DNA of 35,565 nucleotides from an uncultured Prevotellaceae bacterium (GCA_902784615.1 CACZVN010000022.1:1-35565), one strand, 5' to 3'. Counted from the stretch's first letter, positions 25,654 through 34,430 are shown. Notes: generated by a model not told the origin, from the sequence alone. Program-made: numbers and translations.

Positions 25654-27585
25654 ATGCGAAGGATTTTATTTGTGACAGCCATCCTAATGGCAAACGTATT
25701 GACAATGAGTGCAGCCAAGAAATGTGTGATTGACAGAATTGAGCCGACAGACTGGTACGTGGGACTGAAAAATCCCACTGTGCAACTGATGGTGTATGGC
25801 AAGGGTATCCGCGACGTGGAGAGCGTTACTACGGATTATCCAGGTGTCAGAATTGACAGTCTGGTGCGCCTTGACTCGCCCAACTACCTGCTCATCTACA
25901 TGAACGTGGGCAATGCCCAGCCTGGCATGATGACACTCAATTTTGGCAAGACAAAGGTACAGTACCAACTGAAGGCCCGTGAGAAGAAAGGCGAGGAGCG
26001 GATGGGCTTTACCAATGCCGATGTGCTCTATATGCTGATGCCTGACCGTTTTGCACAAGGTGCCAACCATCCTACACAGATCAAAGGCATGCGCCACTAT
26101 GTAGAGGACCGTACGAAACCTAGTCTGCGTCATGGCGGTGACCTCAATGGTATCCGTGAGCACCTCGACTATTTCAAGGAACTGGGTGTGACGGCCCTCT
26201 GGTTCACACCTGTGCTGGAGAATGACTCACCAGACCAGGAGAACGGTTTCTCCACCTACCACGGCTACGCTACTACTAATTATTATCAGGTGGATCCCCG
26301 CTTCGGAAGTAACGATGACTATAAGCGTCTGTGTGACGAGGCCCACGCAAAGGGCCTGAAGATCGTGATGGATATGATCTTCAACCACAGCGGTTTTGAG
26401 CACCCCTGGACTCAGGACATGCCTTCAAAAGACTGGCTGAACACGCCTGACTGGCTGAAAGAACAGCAAAGTGGCCGCGACCCTATCACAGGCTTCACTG
26501 CCAATAGCGATGGTTCGGAGCCTGCAAAGTCAGCCTACTTGCAGACCTCTTACAAACTGACTCCAGTGGTTGATCCCTACGTCTCGAAGGTGGATCTGAA
26601 AGAGACCGTCGAGGGTTGGTTCGTACCCTCAATGCCTGACCTGAACCAGCATAATCCCCACCTGATGCGCTACCTCATCCAGAACTCGATCTGGTGGATT
26701 GAGACCGTGGGCATCGATGGCATCCGTATGGATACCTACCCCTACGCATACGCTGAGGCTATGGCACAATGGATGAAGGAACTCGACGAGGAGTATCCCA
26801 ACTTCAATACCGTGGGTGAGACATGGGTGACGGAGCCTGCCTATACCGCTGCCTGGCAGAAAGACTCGAAACTCGCCAAGAGCAATTCGTATCTGAAGAC
26901 GGTGATGGACTTCTCGTTCTTCGACAAGCTGAACCAAGCCAAGAACGAAGAAACGGATGCTTGGTGGAACGGCTTCAACAGACTTTATAACTCGTTTGTC
27001 TATGACTACCTCTACCCCAACCCGTCGAGTGTGATGGCCTTCATCGAGAACCACGACACGGATCGTTTCCTGGGTAACGGCAAGGATACGCTGGCATTGA
27101 AACAGGCGCTGGCCCTATTGTTGACGGTGAACCGCATTCCCCAGCTCTATTATGGTACGGAGGTGCTGATGAACGGTACGAAAGAAGTGACGGACGGCAA
27201 TGTGCGCTGCGACTTCCCCGGCGGATTCCCTGGCGATGTGCATAACTGTTTCACCAAGGAAGGTCGTACGAAGGCGGAGCAGAGCATGTTCGCGTGGGTA
27301 AGCCGCCTGCTACACTGGCGCCAGAACAACGATGTGATCATCAAGGGCACACAGACCCAGTTCATCCCCTATAAGGGTGTCTATGTGATTGCCCGTCAGT
27401 ATCAGGGAAAGACAGCTCTCACCATCCTGAACGGCACTTCAGAACCCGCCACTTTGGAAGTGGAGCGCTACGCTGAGGTCATCGGTAAGACCGCCAAGGC
27501 CAAGGATATCCTGACAGGTCGCTATTACGACCTCTCGAAAAACTTAGAGCTCAAGCCACGACAGAGTTTGGTTTTGGATTACTAA
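25654..27585 (+). CDS. GH13 alpha-amylase family enzyme (SusA/neopullulanase-like)
   Basis: A 643-residue exported glycoside hydrolase. A signal peptide covers about residues 1-20. Residues 21-115 are an N-terminal E-set domain like those of cyclomaltodextrinases and neopullulanases. The catalytic barrel shows all four GH13 regions: DMIFNH (Asp240, His245), GIDGIRMDTY (nucleophile Asp360), NTVGETW (acid/base Glu389) and FIENHDTDRF (Asp468). A beta-sandwich domain ends the protein. It would hydrolyse alpha-1,4 linkages of maltooligosaccharides, starch or pullulan. It follows the HTCS gene but has its own -7 element, lacks the GTTCAAA boxes, and closes with a strong terminator. It may belong to alpha-glucan metabolism rather than to the esterase/GH3 PUL. 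Confidence 0.94.
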   Translation: MRRILFVTAILMANVLTMSAAKKCVIDRIEPTDWYVGLKNPTVQLMVYGKGIRDVESVTTDYPGVRIDSLVRLDSPNYLLIYMNVGNAQPGMMTLNFGKTKVQYQLKAREKKGEERMGFTNADVLYMLMPDRFAQGANHPTQIKGMRHYVEDRTKPSLRHGGDLNGIREHLDYFKELGVTALWFTPVLENDSPDQENGFSTYHGYATTNYYQVDPRFGSNDDYKRLCDEAHAKGLKIVMDMIFNHSGFEHPWTQDMPSKDWLNTPDWLKEQQSGRDPITGFTANSDGSEPAKSAYLQTSYKLTPVVDPYVSKVDLKETVEGWFVPSMPDLNQHNPHLMRYLIQNSIWWIETVGIDGIRMDTYPYAYAEAMAQWMKELDEEYPNFNTVGETWVTEPAYTAAWQKDSKLAKSNSYLKTVMDFSFFDKLNQAKNEETDAWWNGFNRLYNSFVYDYLYPNPSSVMAFIENHDTDRFLGNGKDTLALKQALALLLTVNRIPQLYYGTEVLMNGTKEVTDGNVRCDFPGGFPGDVHNCFTKEGRTKAEQSMFAWVSRLLHWRQNNDVIIKGTQTQFIPYKGVYVIARQYQGKTALTILNGTSEPATLEVERYAEVIGKTAKAKDILTGRYYDLSKNLELKPRQSLVLDY

Positions 27586-27590
27586 CAGAA

Positions 27591-27621
27591 AAGAGTGAGG
27601 TTTCCGCCTCACTCTTCGTTT
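27591..27621. terminator. Bidirectional terminator between GH13 and DUF3089 genes
   Basis: A perfect 10-bp stem AAGAGTGAGG (27591-27600) / CCTCACTCTT (27607-27616) with loop TTTCCG is followed by CGTTTTTC on the plus strand and preceded by an A-rich run (T-rich on the minus strand). It begins 6 bp after the GH13 stop. Its right arm contains the stop codon of the convergent gene. Confidence 0.88.
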
Positions 27622-28574
27622 TTCTTCAGGAAAGCCGCCACACGGTCGGCCATGTTCTGACGGATATAAGGATAGAAGAACTTCAGTTCCAGGTGATGAT
27701 AGTTGCCCGGCTTGCCAATCACGGGCATAGGTTTGTCGTTCTGGTAACCATCTATCAGGAGCAGACGACTCTCAGGATCAAGACGGGCAGAGAGGGTGTC
27801 GTTCTTCTTGCGTCCATAAAGCACAAAGGGCCCACTCACGGTGTCCGTCCGCCAGTTGACGGGATTGATACAGAACACGGTGCCACCACTGACAACAGGG
27901 ATTTCGGCTGCTATCGACTTCACAGAATTGAAGCAGATGGTCACACCCGTGTCCGTCGCCCCCATTGCAGGGCGCAGATGATGACAGGCGGCTGTGTCCT
28001 CTGCCGTTACCTTATAGCCAATGACATAGGCCGCCACCATACGGCTTGCCACACTGTCGGGCATCTGTTTCATAATGTCCATCAGCGCATGAGCGCCCTG
28101 ACTGAAGCCTGCGAGGATGAACGGACGTCCCTGATTCAGGTACTTCAGATAATAGTTCCAACTGCGACGACAGTCGGACAAGGCCAGCGGCAGTCGCGAG
28201 AGTGCCATCTCCTCAGTAGCCCACGACTCCATAGATACCTGACGATAATAAGGAGAGAAATAGTTCAGGCGTCCTGAATAGAATGAATCGACGGCATGCA
28301 TCTCGTGCCTCATACGACCACGCTGATAGTCGTCGTAGGTGTCGGCGAAATGACTGGTGTCTGTACGAATCAGATGATCGCCCGTCTCTGTGGAGATGAT
28401 GTAGAACAGATCGGCCTCGGCTCCCCTGTCGCAGATAAACCACTGGGTGGAGTCGGAATAGATGGGTGCTGGAGGTGTGGGACCTATCATCCTGTTGCCG
28501 TTTTCCCAAGAAGAAAGCAGCAATACCAGAAAGATACACACCAATGCCAGAAATGCTGATTTGAGCCTCATCAT
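27609..28574 (-). CDS. DUF3089-family alpha/beta hydrolase-like protein
   Basis: A protein of about 321 residues with an N-terminal hydrophobic segment (SAFLALVCIFLVLLLSSW) that acts as signal or anchor. ADLFYIISTETG, YFSPYYRQV and RPFILAGFSQGA resemble the DUF3089 family, whose GxSxG (here GFSQG) suggests a serine hydrolase. I chose the ATG at 28574 (MMRLK) because it directly precedes the hydrophobic signal and because the frame upstream of it (to 28631) crosses the promoter region. It has its own promoter, divergent from the aldolase gene. No substrate can be named; members have been described as lysophospholipase-like without firm proof. Confidence 0.8.
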   Translation of the reverse strand: MMRLKSAFLALVCIFLVLLLSSWENGNRMIGPTPPAPIYSDSTQWFICDRGAEADLFYIISTETGDHLIRTDTSHFADTYDDYQRGRMRHEMHAVDSFYSGRLNYFSPYYRQVSMESWATEEMALSRLPLALSDCRRSWNYYLKYLNQGRPFILAGFSQGAHALMDIMKQMPDSVASRMVAAYVIGYKVTAEDTAACHHLRPAMGATDTGVTICFNSVKSIAAEIPVVSGGTVFCINPVNWRTDTVSGPFVLYGRKKNDTLSARLDPESRLLLIDGYQNDKPMPVIGKPGNYHHLELKFFYPYIRQNMADRVAAFLKKNEE

Positions 28575-28592
28575 ATCGTCCTTGAAAACAAA

Positions 28593-28667
28593 TTTGCCTG
28601 CAAAAATACAAATTTCAGTCGAACTCTGCAAGCAAATCGGGAAACTTTGTGTATTTTTGCAGGCAAA
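28593..28667. promoter_or_regulatory. Symmetric divergent promoter region
   Basis: A 20-base segment at 28593-28612 (TTTGCCTGC then AAAAATACAAA) is the inverse of 28646-28667, apart from a two-base GT insertion in the right copy. Each arm holds a -7 element: TATTTTTG on the minus strand at 28601-28608 for the hydrolase gene and TATTTTTG on the plus strand at 28652-28659 for the aldolase gene. The arms are 33 bp apart. Confidence 0.75.
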
Positions 28668-28682
28668 TAACTAAAAGTAAGT

Positions 28683-29717
28683 ATGATTTCATTTGAATGC
28701 GACTACAATAATGGAGCGTGTCAGCAGGTGCTTGACAACCTCATCAGGTACAACAACGCCAAGCCAACGCCCTACGGTTTCGATGAATTCTCTGAGCGTG
28801 CCAAGGATCGTATCCGTGAGGCTTGCGGACTGCCCGATGCCCAGATATTCTTCTTGACAGGAGGTACGCAGACCAACGCCACCACCATCGACTCCATGCT
28901 CTATCAGTATGAGGGTGTCATCTGTGTGGGCAGTGGTCATATCAACGTGCACGAGGCAGGTGCCGTGGAGTTCACGGAGCATAAGATCATCACCCTGCCA
29001 GACACCGCTGGCAAGATGGAATCAAAGTTGCTCGACAAGTATCTCGACGACTATATGCATGACGGCAACAAGGATCACGCCGTACACCCTGGACTGGTGT
29101 ATATCACCTTTCCTACAGAGTATGGTACCATCTATACGGCCAAGGAACTCGATGACATCTATCAGGTATGCCAGAACTATGAGATACCGCTCTATATCGA
29201 CGGAGCCCGTCTAGGTTATGGTCTGACGGCGCAGGGCAACGACATCACCCTACCCTATCTGGCGCGCCACTGTGATGTATTCTACATTGGTGGCACGAAG
29301 ATCGGTGCCCTTTGTGGCGAAGCCGTGGTCTTCACCAACCGTAAGGCCCATAAGCATTTCTTCTCCATCCAGAAACAGCATGGTGCCGTGATTGCCAAGG
29401 GAGCACTAATAGGTTTGCAGTTCGAGGCATTGTTTACGGACAAGTTGTATTTCAAGTTGTCGGAACACGCCATCAAAATGGCCATGCGCATGAAGGAACT
29501 GTTCATCCGTAAGGGTTTTGAGTTCTATGTCAACTCCCCCACGAACCAGCAGTTCGTCATCATGCGTAACGAAGAGGCAGAGCGATTAGCACAGAAAGTG
29601 CAGTTCACGCACTTCGGACAGACAGACAGGCATCACACCATCTGCCGCTTCGTCACCAGTTGGGCTACGACAGATGAGGAAATCAATGAATTAGAAAGAA
29701 TACTCGCTGTTTGTTAA
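28683..29717 (+). CDS. Threonine aldolase-like PLP enzyme (beta-eliminating lyase family)
   Basis: A 344-residue cytoplasmic pyridoxal-phosphate enzyme. TGGTQTNATTID and HINVHEAGAVE form the cofactor phosphate and ring contacts, YIDGARLGYGL holds Asp173 and Arg176, and the Schiff-base lysine is Lys206 in FYIGGTKIGAL. This matches low-specificity L-threonine aldolase, which splits threonine or allo-threonine into glycine and acetaldehyde; the precise amino acid specificity is not certain. The start at 28683 is 23 bp after a TATTTTTG -7 element and gives a normal N-terminus (MISFECDYNNGA). It is followed 18 bp later by the convergent NigD-like gene. Confidence 0.9.
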   Translation: MISFECDYNNGACQQVLDNLIRYNNAKPTPYGFDEFSERAKDRIREACGLPDAQIFFLTGGTQTNATTIDSMLYQYEGVICVGSGHINVHEAGAVEFTEHKIITLPDTAGKMESKLLDKYLDDYMHDGNKDHAVHPGLVYITFPTEYGTIYTAKELDDIYQVCQNYEIPLYIDGARLGYGLTAQGNDITLPYLARHCDVFYIGGTKIGALCGEAVVFTNRKAHKHFFSIQKQHGAVIAKGALIGLQFEALFTDKLYFKLSEHAIKMAMRMKELFIRKGFEFYVNSPTNQQFVIMRNEEAERLAQKVQFTHFGQTDRHHTICRFVTSWATTDEEINELERILAVC

Positions 29718-29735
29718 CAGGCTTCTTAGTAACTG

Positions 29736-30434
29736 TTAGAATTTGCGGAGAAACAAGGTTTTGTCCACCTCTCCCTGGTAGGTATTGACAGTAAAATGTA
29801 TAGAATCAGCCTTAATACTATCAACTAATAGGCTGACATAAGCCTGAACAGAATAATACTCAGGGACTTGGTGCTGGTCGTGATGAAGACGCACATGGAG
29901 GGTACGGGAATTGTCGGGATGAGCCATCAAAGTGTCAGCGACGAATGACAACTGATGGACTGCCGTCGTATCGTCTGTATGACCCGACATCAGTTGCAGG
30001 CTAAGATTCAGATACTTGCCTGTCCGACTCAGCCACATACTCTCGAACTTAACGGGATCGGTCTTCAGTTCCTTCTCAAACTTGGAGAGAGGTATAATCT
30101 TTGGACACGGCACCTGTCCGATAGATATAACATCAGCCTGAAGATTGCCAGATTCGTCCTGTACCTTATTATAATATAACATACAACGATAGATCGTGTC
30201 GGATGTAGTCACCCATTTGGCCGTCTTATTCTCTTTTAACGGCAACCGATCTCCATCATCGGTAATGATAGACTCCATTTCCTTCGCCGTATTGACGTAA
30301 GCCTCTGCGAAATCGCCTCGCATCAGAGAATACTCGCCCTCACCCTTCTCGTAACTGTCCTGAGTACAGGAGTGGAGAACTGAGAGTAGAGAGCTGAGAG
30401 TTAAGATAACTATGAGTCGGGACGGCTTATTCAT
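29736..30434 (-). CDS. NigD-like lipoprotein
   Basis: A 232-residue lipoprotein if started at the ATG at 30434. That start yields MNKPSRLIVILTLSSLLSVLHSC (Cys23) and overlaps the upstream stop by four bases (ATGA), which is why I prefer it to the longer frame from 30485. The body has the NigD-like pattern: a GEGEYSLMRGDFAEAYV strand, ITDDGDRLPL, WVTTSDTIYRCMLYYNKV, and a C-terminal beta domain. NigD-like proteins are common Bacteroidota lipoproteins; the name comes from a bacteriocin-linked locus, and the function is not known. The signal peptide is encoded over a GAGAGTAGAGAGCTGAGAG-like repeat (about 30376-30401). It is the last gene of the PASTA-RluD-Ddl operon. Confidence 0.8.
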   Translation of the reverse strand: MNKPSRLIVILTLSSLLSVLHSCTQDSYEKGEGEYSLMRGDFAEAYVNTAKEMESIITDDGDRLPLKENKTAKWVTTSDTIYRCMLYYNKVQDESGNLQADVISIGQVPCPKIIPLSKFEKELKTDPVKFESMWLSRTGKYLNLSLQLMSGHTDDTTAVHQLSFVADTLMAHPDNSRTLHVRLHHDQHQVPEYYSVQAYVSLLVDSIKADSIHFTVNTYQGEVDKTLFLRKF

Positions 30435-31609
30435 TTGGCAGCAAGTTTGTTTCGTAGCGGATTGGCATACATATTGAGCATACACTCTCGAAGGAAAGTC
30501 TCGTCTTTATTGGGAATGGAGATCTTCGCTAACTGCCCGGCCAGATAGGTCTCAAAGCGCTGACGATCGTCATCAGTATAATAGGCGGCATAGGCAGAAG
30601 TACCATCGAGGTCGTCAAGGGCAATATAATTGCAGGGGAACAGCTGATAGCCATTGTGAATAGCCTTGTCCATCCGATGGGCCATGGCAGAATAGAATTC
30701 CGTCCTGGGCAGTTCAGAGAGTTCATCAATCCACTGATTGACTGGCTGAGCACAATGGTAGTGCACACGTCCCTTATATCCGAAAATACCCGTTTTCATA
30801 TTATCAAGATCATCTTGACGGCTCTTCTTAAACGCCGGGTTATCACGACGTTCCTGTAACTCCTGCGCTTTCAGGTAATCACAGGGATCGAACTCGTAAC
30901 TGATGGTCAGTGGCACGATATTCAGTTCGCGTAATCTGTCAGCAGGATCCTTCAACTCATCAGGGGCGCCCATGGCCAACATCTTCAACACAGAGTCCTG
31001 CGTGCGGTCATTGGAGTCTTTGGCCCTACCCTCACGCTGGGAGATCCAGAGGTTCTCTTCCTTCTTCGTTACAGCATAATGAATATAGCGGCTCATCAAC
31101 TGGCTAGAGCGAAGGGTTTCCTTCGGACTAAGTCCACGTCTGACGGTAAAGGCCTTGTTCATACGGACCAGACGCTTGATCCACGGATAAATCAATAGGT
31201 TATCGCCAATGCCGATCTCCACGGTCGTGGGATATCCTGCCTGGATAAGCAGCAAGTCGAGGAAGGCGGAGTCAAGCACAATGTCGCGGTGATTGGAGAC
31301 GAATGTATAACGCAGCCCTTTATCCTGAGGCAGACAGGCATCATCGAACACCGTACCGTCGGTATGACGACGGATGATAAACTTCACAATGGGCTTCATG
31401 AAGCGTTTCTGGAAATCGAGAGGAGTCTTCACACCGACAAATGCCAGTTTCAGAACGCCATTGCGCACAGACTTCGGCAACCAAGGGACAAGCCCCTTCA
31501 TCAGCAATGAGAACTGACGGTCGTGGATCAGGTCGTTAAACGCCTGTTCCATTTCCTCCGGCTCATAGGGCCGTATCTCATCAAATTCCATTAATTCTTC
31601 ACTCACCAT
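30431..31609 (-). CDS. PlsC-like 1-acyl-glycerol-3-phosphate acyltransferase family protein
   Basis: A 392-residue acyltransferase-like protein. The catalytic H-x4-D motif is NHRDIVLDS (His107, Asp112). TVRRGL at about 155-160 and the QREGRAKDSNDRT segment near 191-203 correspond to the substrate-binding blocks of the glycerolphosphate acyltransferase superfamily. It likely transfers an acyl chain to a lipid or lipid precursor at the inner face of the membrane. The protein is longer than typical PlsC (about 240) and lacks a clear membrane helix, so it belongs to a larger Bacteroidota subgroup of unproven substrate. A later start at 31591 (MEFDE) is possible. It starts 12 bp after ddl and overlaps the NigD-like gene. 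Confidence 0.82.
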   Translation of the reverse strand: MVSEELMEFDEIRPYEPEEMEQAFNDLIHDRQFSLLMKGLVPWLPKSVRNGVLKLAFVGVKTPLDFQKRFMKPIVKFIIRRHTDGTVFDDACLPQDKGLRYTFVSNHRDIVLDSAFLDLLLIQAGYPTTVEIGIGDNLLIYPWIKRLVRMNKAFTVRRGLSPKETLRSSQLMSRYIHYAVTKKEENLWISQREGRAKDSNDRTQDSVLKMLAMGAPDELKDPADRLRELNIVPLTISYEFDPCDYLKAQELQERRDNPAFKKSRQDDLDNMKTGIFGYKGRVHYHCAQPVNQWIDELSELPRTEFYSAMAHRMDKAIHNGYQLFPCNYIALDDLDGTSAYAAYYTDDDRQRFETYLAGQLAKISIPNKDETFLRECMLNMYANPLRNKLAAK

Positions 31610-31621
31610 AGACTCCCATCG

Positions 31622-32605
31622 TTAAGCAAACTGATTCTCCACGATATCTGCCAAAACATCTTTCATCTCCAGTCCGGCAGCCTTCACCTGCTGGGGTATA
31701 AAACTGGTCGCCGTCATGCCCGGTGTCGTATTCACCTCCAGCATGGATATCTTGCCTTCTTTGGAGATGATATAGTCAATACGGATGATGCCGTTACAGT
31801 GTAGGATATCATAGATGTGACTCGTAATCATACCCACGCGCTCGGCGACTTCCTCTGGGATGCGGGCTGGGGTTATCTCCTGCACCTGTCCGTTGTACTT
31901 GGCATCATAATCAAAGAATTCATTGCTCGTCACAACCTCCGTGATGGGGAAAATCACGGTCTTCTCCTTGGTCTTATAAATGCCCTGCGTGATCTCCGTG
32001 CCATCGAGGAAACTCTCGACCATCACCTCAGGACTTTCCATCATAGCCTTACGGATAGCTGGAGCCAACTGGTCCTTGTTCTTCACCTTTGTGACACCGA
32101 ACGAGGAACCGTCGGCAGCAGGTTTCACGAAACAAGGCATTCCAATACGCTTTTCTACCTCGTCGTCGGACACCACCTCTTCATAACCCTTAAGAATGAG
32201 CAGCGAGTCGGCAACGCTCACTCCATAGCCACGAAGGTACTGGTTGAGTACGAACTTATCAAAAGTCATGGCTTCCACGAGTACGCCACTGGTACTGTAG
32301 GGCATAGCGATCAGGTCGAAATAGCCTTGAAGCAGACCATTCTCTCCTGGTGTGCCATGTATCGTGATGTAGGCATAGTCGAACACTTTCTTCTGCCCGT
32401 CTTCCATAAACGAGAAATCATTACGGTCGATCCTGGCAGTCGTTCCGTCAGGCAGTTCCACATGCCAGTCCTGCCCTTTGATATCTACAATATACACATT
32501 GTAGCGTTCCTTGTCGAAGAAGGAGTAGAGTCCCTGTGCAGAGCGCAGTGACACATCGTGTTCCGAAGAGTCGCCACCACAAACGATGGCAATCGTTCTT
32601 TTCAT
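31622..32605 (-). CDS. ddl: D-alanine--D-alanine ligase
   Basis: A 327-residue cytoplasmic ATP-grasp enzyme that joins two D-alanines for the peptidoglycan precursor. The N-terminus has VCGGDSSEHDVSLRSA (substrate loop), then FVKPAADGSSFGVTKV (ATP-grasp), HIYDILHCNGIIRIDYI and EVNTTPGMTATSF (metal and substrate binding), all typical of Ddl. I chose the ATG at 32605 because it gives the usual MKRTIAIVCGG start; the ATG at 32614 would add three residues, and the longer frame to 32656 would overlap rluD. It lies in an operon with the PASTA and RluD genes upstream, an arrangement I recall from other Bacteroidota. Confidence 0.94.
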   Translation of the reverse strand: MKRTIAIVCGGDSSEHDVSLRSAQGLYSFFDKERYNVYIVDIKGQDWHVELPDGTTARIDRNDFSFMEDGQKKVFDYAYITIHGTPGENGLLQGYFDLIAMPYSTSGVLVEAMTFDKFVLNQYLRGYGVSVADSLLILKGYEEVVSDDEVEKRIGMPCFVKPAADGSSFGVTKVKNKDQLAPAIRKAMMESPEVMVESFLDGTEITQGIYKTKEKTVIFPITEVVTSNEFFDYDAKYNGQVQEITPARIPEEVAERVGMITSHIYDILHCNGIIRIDYIISKEGKISMLEVNTTPGMTATSFIPQQVKAAGLEMKDVLADIVENQFA

Positions 32606-32625
32606 ATTCGTCATATATTTCTTTT

Positions 32626-33678
32626 TTAACTTCTTACCTTTACATAATTTCGCCATTTGTCGATCAGTGCTGCCATATCCTCAGGCCACTCCGACGTGAA
32701 ATCCATCTGTTCACCCGTCGTGGGATGGACAAACCCCAGCGTCTTGGCATGGAGCACCTGACGGGGACAGAGTTTGAAGCAGTTTTGGATATAGGCTTTG
32801 TAACTGGCGGTACGCTCTCCCCGCAGAATCTCTGTGCCTCCATAGCGCTCATCACAGAACAGCGGATGTCCGATATGCTTCATGTGCGCCCGGATCTGAT
32901 GGGTACGCCCTGTTTCCAGAATACATTCCACCAATGTCACATAACCAAAGCGCTCCATTACCTTGTAATGCGTAACTGCTGGTTTGCCGATCTCGGAATC
33001 GGGAGGGAACACCTCCATCCGCAGACGGTCTTTCGGGTCACGTCCAATATTGCCTTCTATCCTGCCCTCATCCTCCACGAAGTTACCCCAGACCAACGCA
33101 TTGTAACTGCGGTGGGTGGTCTTGTTGAAGAACTGCTTGCCCAGTGAGGTCTTCGCATCTGGCGTCTTCGCTATGACGAGCAAGCCACTGGTATCCTTGT
33201 CGATACGATGCACCAGACCCACCTCCGGGTCATTCGGATCATAAGTAGCCAAGTCTTTCAGATGCCATGCAATGGCATTCACCAGTGTCCCATGGAAGTT
33301 ACCACACCCCGGATGGACTACCATTCCCGCTGGTTTGTTAATGACCATCAGGTCATCATCCTCGTAAGTCACTTCCAACGGTATGTCCTCCGGCTCGATG
33401 GTGGTGTCATAATGCGGGCGATCAAGCATCAGGGTGATGACATCTCCCGCACGTACCTTATAATTACTCTTGACAGGCGACCCATTCACATGGATAAACC
33501 CGGCATCTGCTGCCTTCTGGATGCGGTTACGACTAGAATGTGGCTGGTGCTCCGCCAAGTACTTATCTATACGGATGGACTCCTGTCCTTTATCCACCTC
33601 CATTCGGAAGTGTTCGTACAACTGACCGTCGGGTTCGTCAGTAATTAACTCCAGTTCATCGTCTTCCCTAAGATCCAT
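32626..33678 (-). CDS. rluD: RluD/RluA-family 23S rRNA pseudouridine synthase
   Basis: A 350-residue RNA-modifying enzyme. An S4 RNA-binding domain covers about residues 34-95 (IRIDKYLAEHQPHSSRNRIQKAADAGFIHVNG). The catalytic domain has VINKPAGMVVHPG and GLVHRIDKDTSGLL with the essential Asp160, then RTHQIRAHMKHIGHPLFCDERYGG. It converts uridines of large-subunit rRNA to pseudouridine; RluD is the best match by layout, but RluC-like specificity cannot be excluded. Its ATG touches the stop of the PASTA gene with no gap, so the two are co-transcribed. Confidence 0.93.
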   Translation of the reverse strand: MDLREDDELELITDEPDGQLYEHFRMEVDKGQESIRIDKYLAEHQPHSSRNRIQKAADAGFIHVNGSPVKSNYKVRAGDVITLMLDRPHYDTTIEPEDIPLEVTYEDDDLMVINKPAGMVVHPGCGNFHGTLVNAIAWHLKDLATYDPNDPEVGLVHRIDKDTSGLLVIAKTPDAKTSLGKQFFNKTTHRSYNALVWGNFVEDEGRIEGNIGRDPKDRLRMEVFPPDSEIGKPAVTHYKVMERFGYVTLVECILETGRTHQIRAHMKHIGHPLFCDERYGGTEILRGERTASYKAYIQNCFKLCPRQVLHAKTLGFVHPTTGEQMDFTSEWPEDMAALIDKWRNYVKVRS

Positions 33679-34326
33679 CTATTCGGCTATCTCTTCGAAC
33701 TCATCTACATGGCCACTCTCCATCATCCTATACTCAGGTTCCACGTAATCTACATCCTCATCGGATTCATACGTACCACTACCAATCATCAAGGTCAACG
33801 GTGTGTCTATCGAGATATGGTCACCTGTAGAGACCCGGCGGCCTTTGCAGAGGATGCCATAAACCCAATCTTTCTCGCCAGAAACATACTGGGGGGGCTC
33901 GAGTTTAAAACCTATAGCCATCAGCTTGGCTTCGGCCTCACGGAAACTGCTATTATCGACCACATCGGGGATGGCAAACGTAGGGGAAGAAGGAGAATTG
34001 ACCGTCACATAGACTGTATGTCCAGACTTTACCATCGTCCCCGCGCCAGGGTTCTGCGCCAAGATACAGTCGGCTGGCATTTTCTTGTTATAGCCAGAGT
34101 CACTGACCATGATATTCAACCCTTCTGCTTCCACCATACTGCGGGCATTGCTGTATAGCATACCCTCAATCTTTGGCACCTTGATACCTTCACCATGATG
34201 CGTATAGAGTTCCAAAGCGTAATTCACGCCAAACAGCAAAGCTATGACTACCAGCACCATCGCTAGTAGATTGCCCCAGAGAAACGGGCTCGCAAACTTA
34301 CCGAAGAATTCCTTTGCTTTCATCAC
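33679..34326 (-). CDS. PASTA domain-containing membrane protein
   Basis: A 215-residue single-pass membrane protein. One transmembrane helix lies at about 17-38 (LWGNLLAMVLVVIALLFGV), with the short N-terminus inside and the rest in the periplasm. Two PASTA domains follow, about 48-115 (KVPKIEGMLYSNARSMVEAEGL to GHTVYVTVNS) and 118-190 (FAIPDVVDNSSFREAEAKL to TPLTLMIGSG), and an acidic tail. PASTA domains bind uncrosslinked peptidoglycan or muropeptides in kinases and penicillin-binding proteins. Here there is no kinase or transpeptidase domain. The coupling with ddl suggests a cell wall role. It heads the operon and has a full -33/-7 promoter. Confidence 0.9.
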   Translation of the reverse strand: MMKAKEFFGKFASPFLWGNLLAMVLVVIALLFGVNYALELYTHHGEGIKVPKIEGMLYSNARSMVEAEGLNIMVSDSGYNKKMPADCILAQNPGAGTMVKSGHTVYVTVNSPSSPTFAIPDVVDNSSFREAEAKLMAIGFKLEPPQYVSGEKDWVYGILCKGRRVSTGDHISIDTPLTLMIGSGTYESDEDVDYVEPEYRMMESGHVDEFEEIAE

Positions 34327-34342
34327 TTCTCCATTTTCCGTG

Positions 34343-34374
34343 CAAAGATAGATAAAAAAACAGAAAGAAGCAAA
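34343..34374 (-). promoter_or_regulatory. Promoter of the PASTA-rluD-ddl operon
   Basis: On the minus strand TTTG (34371-34374) and TATCTTTG (34343-34350) are 20 bp apart and match the Bacteroidota consensus; the -7 element ends 16 bp before the ATG. The promoter overlaps the rpmH terminator hairpin. Confidence 0.75.
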
Positions 34375-34400
34375 GAAAAATCTCCACTTCTTTCTGTTTT
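34354..34400 (-). terminator. Terminator of rpmH
   Basis: A 14-bp stem AAAACAGAAAGAAG (34357-34370) / CTTCTTTCTGTTTT (34387-34400) with a 16-base loop is followed, on the minus strand, by a run of T (34354-34360). It lies 30 bp after the rpmH stop. Confidence 0.85.
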
Positions 34401-34430
34401 AACCTATTTTTTCCTTATTAAGCGTCGGAA

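Noticed and set aside
29715-29738. Small hairpin TAACAG/CTGTTA at the convergent ends of the aldolase and NigD-like genes
   Set aside because: A 6-bp AT-rich stem with a 12-base loop and no T tract is too weak to call a terminator.
30435-30485. Longer N-terminus for the NigD-like protein
   Set aside because: The extra 17 residues come from overlap with the acyltransferase gene; the start at 30434 gives a clean lipoprotein signal and an ATGA overlap.
32606-32656. Longer N-terminus for D-Ala-D-Ala ligase
   Set aside because: The extra residues are Lys-rich, overlap the end of rluD and have no counterpart in the usual Ddl start (MKRTIAIVCGG).
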